This document shows, one piece after another, positions 15,901 to 27,900 of a stretch of DNA of 64,000 nt. Position 1 is the stretch's first letter; every line of letters starts with the position of its first letter. A model generated the notes under the pieces. The model was not told the origin of the DNA and searched no databases. It saw only the letters and a list, made by a program, of their open reading frames with translations. The stretch spans positions 8,126,187 through 8,190,186 of the forward strand of contig NW_025062475.1 of NCBI RefSeq assembly GCF_000002995.4, read 5' to 3'. The stretch is from Brugia malayi (Eukaryota > Nematoda > Chromadorea > Rhabditida > Onchocercidae). The position numbers and the translations under genes were made by a program.

Positions 15901-18900
15901 GTAGCAACTCTGCGGCGTTCACCACATAACAGTTCCGATATTCTAAGCTGCAAAATTATTTTGTTACCTGGATTACTTTGGAATGCTTATATCTAGGTAA
16001 CAGTGATCATTAAAAGAGTGCTTAAGATAACTGATCTGAATTGCTTGCAAACATTAGGGTTTACACTTATACGATTATAAACATCGCTCCAAATAAGCTA
16101 TCAATAATTAAATTCCGGCACGAATTTTGGACTGAAGTCTAAATCCATAATGTATCCATCTCAACATAAGATTGAAGACTAAAACATTAGCTATCAACAA
16201 ATTTATTTCCGTTTGCAGTTCCACTTTCAAAGTATTTCGAGGCTTTAAAAATGTTATTTACCTCTCTCCTTCATTAACATTTTCACTCGTTCCCTGGTAT
16301 TTGCAACGCCGAATAGCTTCTCCAGTGATAAAACGCTCAGCATAAAAATGATACTTTGGTGTTACCCAGCCAACCCAAACATTTGCAGGATCTTGTCCTG
16401 GGAAAATTCGAATTGCGTAGTAAAATTCATCGATCTGAATATGAGAATGAGAAATATAAAGATGCCTTCTATCTGTAGTACAAATATCCTAACATAATAG
16501 AGCACTTATAAGTTAATGTATAGGAAAGTATCGTTAATGTTGCTATTTTTAAGATAAAATTAACCTTATCACCGAGTTCAATCATAGTCCTCACATCATC
16601 GCTTGGAACATTTCCGTCTATAATAACACTTTGTTCAAGAGCTGCAATCGATGGTCTCCGATGCTCCAGAAATTTTTCGTTCTTTTTTTTCCACTTATCT
16701 GACCCCATCAAACCGCGTCGGGACCGTCCAGGACCTGATTGAGGCATATCTTAAATGAAATCATTTCAAAAATTTCGATGTTGTTTTATGAATTTAATGA
16801 GATTCATGCTTTTTCTCATATCTTTTTGAAGTTGAAATAAGTAATTGCTTTATTGCTATGAAAATATTTTTAAAGAAAAATATTTCATATTTCATCTTAG
16901 GTCTGTAGGAGAAGTAGAAAGAGAGAATATGAAAAACAATATCATTCATAAAAAGTGATCAATATCATCACCGTTCTGAAAGTTCAATATTCAATACAAA
17001 TTTTCAAGTGTTAATTGGCAATCGATTATTAATACCCTGGTCATCTTTTGACATGGAAGGCGGTATATTTTCTGCAGAAATAGTGTCCACACTTACAATA
17101 TGTCCATCTACCAGCATGCCTGTGGTGCGTTTATTTTCGCTAGACATTCCTTCTCTGTAAAAGTTTGCTTTCATTCATTAAATGAATATATCACTAGAAT
17201 TGGGAAGATAGTGTAGTAGAAAATTCCTTTACAATAGTATAGGTATCTTCTCACCTTCGTCTTTTGCATTGGAATTAATGTTGACAGCGATGGATTTGCA
17301 ACATGTAACACGCAACATCCGTGCGATAAAATCTATTTTTATTTGATATGGTATTTAATAGCTGTTTTGTGTTTTAAATGTTGTGTGTTTTCGTTTTTTG
17401 AGAAGATAAATCGGTCGATAATTCACTCATCATATATCTTTCCATTATATCTTGCATATAATACTATAGCATATAAAATGACGGATGCACGTGTTGGATG
17501 ACTAATTAATGCTTCAAATTAGTAAGCATCTTACTTTTTCCTTTGATGGAATCTCGCCATCAAACCGCCTCGTTTGTGTTTTCCGTCTCGTTGCTCACCA
17601 GTACTTGATAATTCAAGCATACTTCCAGACATTCTACAAAAGATTCGAAAACAATGATCGAAAAGGAGAATGAAAGAGAATATCTGAGGAAAAATATAAA
17701 ATGATTTCCTTTGTTAAATCTTGGCCTATTAACACACATTTGCTGCGATATCAAAATCATATCAACTGTAGTCAGTAGTACAAAGTTCCTAGACTGCATT
17801 ATTGCATCTAGAAAAGTGAAATTGCACAGAGAAGTACTTTCGGAATGTTACTAAAACACCTTATAATTTATTTCATAGAAGATCACATTGTGTCACATGG
17901 TTTGTTATTTCGTAAAGTTTGTGAAGAAAGCAAAAGAAAGCACAGGCAACAATCATCACTACAAAAAATAAATAATATCAATAAAAAAATTAAAAGTGAA
18001 GAAGTAACTACAAAAAAAAAATTACAAACAAATTCATTTGATCTGATTCGAATTCGATATGCACCTTAGTAAGACTTTCAGAAAAAAGTGCTTATCATGA
18101 ATTGAAAGTGATAACATTTGTAACTTTTTTGGATAGACGGTGGTATATATTCATAGCGACGAGATAGTTTTTTACTGTGCAGCTAGAGTTAGGCAGTTCA
18201 TGAATGCCCCATAACTAGTAACGCCATTATTGAACAAGTTCTGATGTGTTTTGTAATGAGATACCAAAAGTATCGTGAGATTCGGATTCATCAATTTTTA
18301 TAGGCAGAAAATATTTTCAGATTTGAAGTCATTCCAAGAAATTTCTATTGATCTCACATTTAAGTATAAAATATCAGAAGATACTGCATAAACACACAAA
18401 GTTGCTTTCTCGTTTTTCAACCTAATTAATTCTTACTTACCTGTCCAATTGTCGCTTGTATTTTCAACTTTTAATATCTAACATTTGTTAGATTGAAAGA
18501 AATATCTCAAGATCTGTTAAAAAATAAACTATTATTCTTTAACTTTGCGATCATATTTCTGATTTTCAAGAATAAGTTAAAAATGCTAACACATGATTGT
18601 CTGAGAACGCTAAATTTTAATATTACTTCATCATGAAATAAAGTCATGCTATTAATTCCATGATATATAAATATTAACATTTGGGTGCATGGCTCGAGTT
18701 AATTCAGAAGTTGAGGTGGCAGTCTTAGCCTAAATTTTTTAGTTAAATTCAAATTAAAGTTTAAAAAGTTGAGGATTTCTAAAGGTTTGATGCCAACAAT
18801 TACGTTGCTGCTTTCTTTTTCAAATCGTTTTTCTTTAATTTTCCCTTTATTTATGAACAATTCAAATTTCTGAAAAAAAAAAGCAAGCTTAGCATTAAAC

Positions 18901-21900
18901 AATACCTTATGGTAGATGTTTCTGCAAGATGATGGTCACCATCAAACGATATTGGTTTTGAGCGTGCCGAACTTTCATCTTCTTCTGCACTGTGTTTGAA
19001 AGCTGACAGTAACGATCGTCCAAGTGATTTCTAAATGATTATATTCTGGGTTATAACTATTTTATAATCTACACTGCGCATAACAGCACATTCAACTCCT
19101 ATGACAGTAATATTCTTTGCAATAATAACTATTGATTGCATTATACATTAATTTAACATATATCTAAGGAATCCAACAAAAAGAGATGGTTAAGTTTGAT
19201 TTCATAGTGTCTCAATCTTCTGAGGAAGATAGCTTTAAGGCAATTTCATTAAAAATTCTGTTTGATTAGAACAACGAAAAGAATACGGTGAGGACGTTCT
19301 CTTCCAGAAAACAACTATCAGAATTCATCCAACCAACAGACCAACAGTTTATTGCATTTTCCAGCTACATAAGAGATTCAGTACTTAATCATAGATCACT
19401 AATCAATTATATAATTTGGTGCATCACTTTATCTCAGGAATAATATCTAATCCAACGAGCATAACATACATCTATCAGACTGAGATATCATAGATGACAT
19501 GACCAGATGATAAGACTGAGAGAAACAATATGATATAAGTTATGCATGGAACAGATGTAGGAACTTGCAGACAAATCACAATACGCAGGTGCTATAGTTG
19601 AAATACTTGCCTTGTTTACTTTAGTGTCGTCACCAAATTCTTTGGGGATAGCTGGATGTCTGATCGTAGGTACAGGTTGTGCTTCTTCAGCCAATTGTTT
19701 TTCAATCTCATGCAGAGAACGCATTATTGACTCCTTATCCCTAAAATTAAATTAAACGATTTAAATCAGATTTTGTCTATCGACATACTAGCCCTTGAAA
19801 CCATTAACCTTTTATATTCATTTCATCAAATCCAATATTTTTCTTTCCTATAATTCATAAATTTTAATCAATTTAAGGCTTACTTTGTAGGCTGAAGTTT
19901 CTCGTTACATTTCACAGGTAGAGACAATCGAATATACTCCATTTTAGCCTTTTCCTGAGCTGTCATATCACCCGTATCAATCTTAAATATTTCGTGGTTA
20001 TTGTTGTAGCATTTCAAATATCTTGCGTTCTGTGATAGCAACTTTATATTAAGAAAGCTTCTTCAATAGAAATTTGTCTTTTTAAAACTATCATCTTTCG
20101 CTGGTCTTTCTCTGTTGCGTGAGTTCAATCAAAGGATATTGCCGGTTCAGTCTTTCCTCTTATTACTAATGTCCAGTTTCTCAATTATGAAATTATCATT
20201 TAATTTATGTAATGATGCGTGGGATGTTTTTAAATTAGAAAATATGCGATTTTTCTAATTTATTTTCCAATTTCAAAACATCAGAAAATATGCGAGAAGA
20301 ATGTCCTATCAATTTCATTCATTATTAAATCATGAGAATAAGTAGTTCTTTGAAGGATGCAAGCAAGGGAGGATCTCTGGAGAAGATGTTCGCTAGCACG
20401 TTTCAGAACCATATTACTATCTTCAACTATACTGATTGAGCTTACTGATGATGATCTACAAAATATTAATAGCAAAGAAGGCTTTATATAGTTAACATTA
20501 AGATTTCCATATTATTTTCAGTGAAATCTGCTCAAATTATACTCAGTTTTACAGTGCTATTAGAAACAGAACATTTAACAGCCGATGAAACCTCTTTCTG
20601 CGTAATCTTCAAACATGGAGGATTGTTTCCGGTTGCCGGTATTCGTGAAACTTCTATTGTTGAATTTAATCCAATATCTTCAAATTGAGGTAATCTTTTA
20701 GCGTACCACATTGGCATTTGGCGATACATGTTGCTAAATTTTTAATTATTTTAAATTTAGAATAATAATAAATACTTTGAGAAAAAATTGAATTACAAAA
20801 ATTTTAAAGAGAACTAAAACGGTATTAAAAACAAATATTTTTGCTTTTCTAAGGTCTTTAGAGAAAAGCAGTAGTTTAGGTACTACAAATAATTCCTGAA
20901 TCTTTCTAAGAGATGATTTTATAAAGAAAAACATTTTTTTCAGATAGAAAGAAATAAAATATGCGTAACTTACACACAAAATGGCTCATATCCCTCTTGT
21001 AGACCGCATGTGGTGAAATATTTCAAGCTATTTGAGTCCTGGCCAAAATTCAATTTTGCTCTCTGTCCTGCACTAAATGTCATTGCTGGCACAAATCCAT
21101 CTGTTACAAGAACATTGTCGAAGGCCATTTCTGATCCGGAAGGATCCTGCAATGAAGATAACTGAAGAAATGTAATCTCATTTTTAATTTTTGTCAAGAA
21201 GACTGATTTAATTTTAATACAGTTAACATCAAGTACTCTAAATAAAATATATTGTACGCCATTTATGGAAGAAAATCAATTTCTGGAATCGTTTTAGATT
21301 TTACCAACAGCAGTTCGCCATTCAATGAAAATGATATTGTATGATCGCTGAGATCAAGAAACGCTCCTACGATATCGCCAATTTTCCATTCTCTTCCATA
21401 TGTACCAGCTCCCTGATGCCATTTGCGGGCTAAATATCTGGAATCAAACTTCAATAAAGTTAAGAACTATTTTTTTTTATTAATAAGACAAACAATAGAA
21501 ACTAGAAGTGATATTTAATAAAATTAAAAAGACTCAGTCTGAAGCGTAATGGGTTTCATTATTTAGAGTTATACAAGAACAAAAAGAAAAAATAAATAAA
21601 AAATAATAAATTACCCATCAAATCCATATGACCTATCATCCGTTCCAATATCAACCGTTGACTGTGCACTTATATCCATCCAGCCAACTTTCATAAATCC
21701 CGATGTGAGCACTTCAAATTCAAAGTACCATTTCCCGCTGGAAACCGCATACAGTGCTTCGGCACGATAAGTGCGCGAAAATGCTTTTGTCACTTTCAAT
21801 TCCTTTTCCGCACCTGAACCATAATTAACATTTGAATATAAAAATTGAGACCTAATTTTTGATCTCTGATTGCTAGTTTTCATGGAGAATTTCGGAAATT

Positions 21901-24900
21901 AAAAGCATTATTTTCTTTAAATATATGCCATTCCTAACTTGTCTATTCTAAAGATTGAATGAAGTCAGTAGATACCTTCATCGTGTTCTAAAACAGGCGA
22001 TTCCAAAAAAATTCCGAACAATTGCAGGGTCTTGATAAATTCTGTAGCTGATTCTCTGTTAGCTTCTTTGATTCGCTGATCGACTACTTCGTATGGTACC
22101 AAATGTGGACTTCGTTTTTGGCTTATATTCACAAACTGCAGCAGTAAATGTTTCTGGAGAAATAATGGAAATTCGAGAATCTAGTAGAAGATGCAGGAGT
22201 ATGGATCTGCTACATTTACTTGTAGAATTGTAGGATGGAAAAAGTTGAAATAATTTCCTAGAAGGAATAAACCGTATCATTTGTTCAAAGACCACTATAT
22301 CAAGAATAAGACGACAAATGTACCTACCTCATTAAGGCCAAAAGTCCATCCACGACGAATCTTTTCTCTTGCCCAAACATTATGAGTATTTTTGGCCAAT
22401 GCATCAATTAATGAAAACATATTATCATCAAGAACAATTTCATGACAATCCAAAGGTTGTGGTTTAAATCCATTGCTTTGTTGATAGCTAAATACCAGTA
22501 TACAAGATCATATTACCATATAAAGGACTTCATGCAACCTAACATAGCACCCTAAAAAAAAGATTGCCGAAGTATGCTTATATCCTCAGAATAATGTGAT
22601 CTTACTTCCGCAGTTTCTCTCTTAACATTTCAAAAAAACTCTTACTTCTGAGGGAGACGTACAGGTCGTAAGCGAACTGGAGGTTCATCTAAGATCATAT
22701 GATATCGTAAAGCTTCAATTGTTCTGAAAATGAATCAATCGACCAGTGTTAGAACATTAGTAACATGAGTGGTTCTATTCTGTCAGTTTCGATGATGGCA
22801 TCCCCTTTCAGCAATAACTTATAATTTTATTTGTCTTAATTTTTCTCTAACACTTATAAGCTTCTAAATATTAGATCATATTCATAGTGAGATAAAAGGA
22901 AATGGTATTACTTCATAGTGTCAATAGCAAGATTGATGTTATAAGCTTTCTCGTTCGGTGGTAGTTGTTGGAACGATGTCAGGCATGGATGACGCCGAGT
23001 TTTCTCATCCCTTACCTGTAATGAAACTTTTAAGAAAATAGCACTGAAAGAGCCACAAAATCAAAACTTAACTTTACTTATTCATAATAAATTCTAATAT
23101 TAATCGACTGTTTTCACATCTTTTAAAATTTCCGAAATTTTCTTAAAAAATCAAAATAATACAATCCAGGAAACTCACAGTCCTTTCTTCGTCTTATGAA
23201 AAATGGCGCAGTAGATTTACGTATATACGCTGTTTTTGGATGTGTAAAAAACTGACATACCTCTCCATAACTCCAGCCAAGTTCAATTTTTCGCATTGCC
23301 CATAATTCATGCAAATTTTCCGCCATTTTTTCGTGTATTTCCATTGCAAAGTGAGGTAGTACAACGGCCGAGATGTCAACCAATTTTGGTACAAATGGTT
23401 CCGTGTTTTGACGTAAGATGCTAGGACCTGTATACACATTCTTCGCAATATCACCGAAAGAAACGCATTCTCCAATTTCCAACTTATTTGCTGCTGCCTC
23501 AATTAGGGCACTGAAGCCCGGGGGCGGTCCAAAGCGCAAACGTCCTTCTATACCACCGAACATGAAGCGACAACTGAAATGTGACTTCTTGTATTTCCGA
23601 GGTAATGAACAAGACATCTTCTCACAATTACACGATTAAATCATTGCAAAAGTCCTACATAACTTTCTTAAAGCAAATAATGATTTTAAATGAGTTTATG
23701 AAATAACTATTGATTCAGTTCTTCCTTTCATTGAATATGAAATATGTTTGCAAAGTTCAATACCTGACTTTGGCAGAAAGGGACATAACCGGAAAGAAAA
23801 ATCCATCAATATTGAAATTTTTAAACATCCCAGCAGTTGATTGTCCATTGACTGTGAAGCTTATTTCTGGTATATTCAGATCAAGCAAACAACCAACAAC
23901 ATCTCCTTTTTGCAGTGTTCGAGTCCAAATAACGTGTTTTTTAGTTGCTAAATATAATTAAATTTTGTTGTTAAATATAAATAAATTTATAGCTAGTATA
24001 CTCCAACAACCAAAAAAAAATTTCATACTTTGACGATTTGAATTTGAAGAAAAAAAAAAAATCTACCGCAATAAATACAACGACCATCGAATCCATATGA
24101 ATAATAATCATCACCAACACCAATACAGCCCCATCTAAACGAAAATTAGCGAGAATTGTATGCTTCTATGTTATTTAAATATTGAAATCTTTCAAATATA
24201 GTACAGACTGACAGGTGACCGAATAAGTTTTGAAATAACACAAATATTAGTTTTCTGAAATCGATTGAAAGAAGTTTGAAAGAATGATAGTAACCAAAAG
24301 ATATTTTCAGGGACTAGCTTACTTATTTATCAATAATAATAACTTACCCATCACCAGAGCCAGGAAACGGCTTATAGCCCATGCTATTTGCCCATCCAAT
24401 CCGAAGGTATGGTTCTGTCTTCGTCATCCGCTCAATATGTTCAACTTCAGCTTCATAATACCATCGTCGAAATTGTGAACTTCCCTCAACAACACCAACT
24501 AAGATATTAGGTGTCATACTGCAAATAAAATAATTAGTCTCATTAACTAAAATTACGCCTTTTTTCCAATAAATTTAGAAAATGATGAAAATAAAATGTT
24601 AATACTTAATTACCCGAAAAGAGGTAAAATAGAGGTAAGAAAATAGATTACTTACCTTATCTTCTGCAAGTTCATTCTGGTATTAAAAAAAATAGCCTTT
24701 AAATGAATGCTTATGGGCTGATTCATTCCTATATACATCTCTTTTTGCAGAAGATATGGAAAGTTTTATTGACATTATCAATATTCTATTCCATGAATTA
24801 TAATAATTCATCGAAACTTGAATGTTGAATGTCTAAAGTCCCTTCAGTTCTTCAGAGAGATTCCGCTATTCAAAAACGTGGGACTTTGTACTGATGCTTT

Positions 24901-27900
24901 TAATTCCAGTTATTATATTATAATTTTTACGTGAGCTAAACTTCAAAAATGATTGCATCAAACTTTATCACTTCCGTTAAAGAGCTGTGGGCAATAGATA
25001 TGTATTTAAAAATCACCAACTTTCGGGAAATGGTGGAAATTTTGTATGAATGAATCGCCGTACCTGCTTACATGATCCCTCATTTTCGTTTGCAATAACA
25101 GATCTTTTCCAGGCAATAAATACTGAGTAATTGTATTCTGACTGCTTCGTACTGCCATCCCATTGCCTTCGCAGAGTGATGATAAGACATCAAGTACCTA
25201 AAATATTCACATTATTTATTAGTCATTGATATGCAAACATATTCAATGCTCACTTCAATTGAAGAAACAAGAAAATCTGCAAAAAAACTATTATCATAAT
25301 ATCTTAGGTTTTTTCTAAGTAATAAAGAAAGCATGACCTTAGGATCCCTTCCGACTTTCTCCAAAAGTGATATCACCGATTTGATATGACTTTCATTAAT
25401 CATATTCAGCGCTTCTGGTGATTCAGTCAACACGCAGTATAGTACATCTAGTATACCTGAAGGCTATTGTTTTTTAAAAGCTTAATTTGAGCTTCTGCTT
25501 CAAACTTTTTATTTTCTACTGCTTTGAACCTTCTGCTGATTGTGGATTTGATAGTCGTCCAAATAACCACTGCAGTCGCTGAGCTGATGCAAATTGTGCG
25601 CAGTTGTAATGATTCCCCTTGATCATTGCAGCAACAAGGAGGTACAAATAAGTAGAGATTTCTTCCCACATCATCTAAATTGAATTGAACATTTAACTCT
25701 ATCTCGAAACTAAATATCAAAAGTGCAAATCAACTCTTATTATTTGACAATCAGCTGATGAATAACCTGACCGCTTAACTTAGTTCATCCTATCAACAGC
25801 TTTATATTTTTATAAATATCCCTGCTGAAACAACTAAAAGTCAACATTTTCATCTAAATTTTTGTCATTGCATTGGAATCAAAAAATAACATTATCTCGA
25901 CCTGTGTATCCTCATTAAGAAGTCCAGCAAAATCACGCACTGCTTCCATTTGTGAAAATTTATCAATAGTATCTAGAATCATATTCAAGACACCTTCTTC
26001 TTGAAAGAGATCTTGGCGACTCCTCAAAGCACGTAAACGATTTTGACTAGCTTCAAAATCTGAAATGAATTATAAATTGTCAATGTGTCAATAATGAAAG
26101 TCGACATGAATACTGCAAATTCATTAAAGATTAACCATCTTCATCTGGCTGTGCAAAATAATCGATCAGATCCTCCATGAGCTTCAGCACTTCGCTTAAA
26201 TCGACACGATTCCAATCCTGTGCTTGTTTTCCTTCTCGTTGCAATGCTTCGATACCCCTAAGACATGACATAGTTTAAAGTTGTATGTAATATTAGCAGT
26301 TATCACAAAAAAAAAAACCGTCATAACCAAAGTACCTCAAGAATCGATTGAGTACCGATGAACATTTTCGTATGACACGAGCCGATTTTGATTCTTCTTC
26401 AAGTGCCATGAAAAATGTGAAGCAATCGTCCATGTGACCGTCTTTTAGTGCTACGGCTTTCTTTTCTTCTACTTTTCCAAGACCCTTTTTCGTTGTTTCC
26501 GATGTCTAAATAAGGTAAAATTGAATGACAATAAAAATAGTATACGCTTCTACATTTCAAAGAATTTATTAAGAAATTTCAAATGAAACTTCTCGAAGAC
26601 ACGTTTTTACTAGTGTTAGACGTATATGGTATATGGTTTTTTCAGTCATTTTATATTACCTGGATTTCAAAGTTAAACAATCTTGCTAAATTTTCTAGAA
26701 AAAGTTTCAGCTGAAGAATGCCATTTTATCATTTGAAGATACCTGATAAGAAAGCCATAACTCCGTTTTGATGTGCTGAATAAAAGCATTTGTTTCACCG
26801 TATCGAATTGTTGCAACACCCATTCCTTCTTCTTTTTCTTCCAACAGCTGTTTCTTTAAGTCCTAAATGCTTCTCAATTACAAGCTGTTAGATCTTGTCT
26901 AAACTTGACTAGATAATTCAAACATCTCTTGCCACAAATATTTATTAGTGATAACATTAATGCTTTACTTTAGTTTGATACATGACGAAAGCAGTTGTAT
27001 CGAATTCTGCTTTATCCTTGTCGTACAGTTGAATTACATTTTCCATAACACCCAAATACCTAAAAAGGATATGGTACTCTCTCTTGCTGTAATACGCTTC
27101 TAACATTTGAAATTAAGAATGGAATTTAGATCAAACTATGCGGCATTTTATCTAGCTCAATGTTATTTTCTTTAAAAGTTGAAAATCATATCTTCCGGAA
27201 GTAATATGTCTTATCCGGAACGGTTGTTCCCAACCAACCAGTGCTCCATGCCATTTAATTCGGATTAATTCGATGCGCCAAAGTGATCTGGCTTGTGACA
27301 CCGCAGCTCCACCTTCGTAAATTGCCATACTAAAGTGAAAAATTGCAGTCCGTAGTGCAATATTAACTAATTTTACTGAATGTTGCAAAATTATTAGTGA
27401 TATTAGTAAGATTTAAACATTTACTTTTGCTGCGGATGCTCGCTCCAATTTTCAGGTATCGTCAAAACTTCATCGTTGCCATGAAAAAATCGTAAGACAT
27501 CATTCCCAAAGAGTGCTCCTGAAGTAACAAGTTAAATTAAAAAAATTTTTGTCCTCTTTAAATGGAAATTTATTCCTAAAAAGTTCATTGGAAATTTATA
27601 AGAAGCTTTAGAGAACTGAATGGAAACAAACCCATATTTCGTATTCGTACGCTTCCTGAACTCACAGAAGTGATATTCCAAAGTGTTTGATGAAATGATG
27701 CAATAACCATGAATCCTTTGCTATGTGTCATGTGCTGCAAATCAGTAATGCGATCCCTTTGGATCAAACATCTAAGAAGATTTTATTGAGTTGCCAGTGT
27801 TTTAGGCATGTATTTCAAATATTTCTGCTCAACGAGATGTCGTGAAACTCAAAATAAGTCTCGCGAATGTCCAAATAATTTACAAATATATCAGGTGACA

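Noticed and set aside
20281..20475. Minus-strand open stretch ([20 protein letters not shown]) as an extra RyR exon
   Set aside because: Neighbouring exons join each other directly in phase 0 (…SVSNST to [10 protein letters not shown]), and this stretch would need a different phase; it is most likely intron.
25530..25720. Minus-strand frame [20 protein letters not shown] as a coding exon
   Set aside because: The RyR sequence ([20 protein letters not shown]) is in a different frame of the same bases, so this is a shadow frame.
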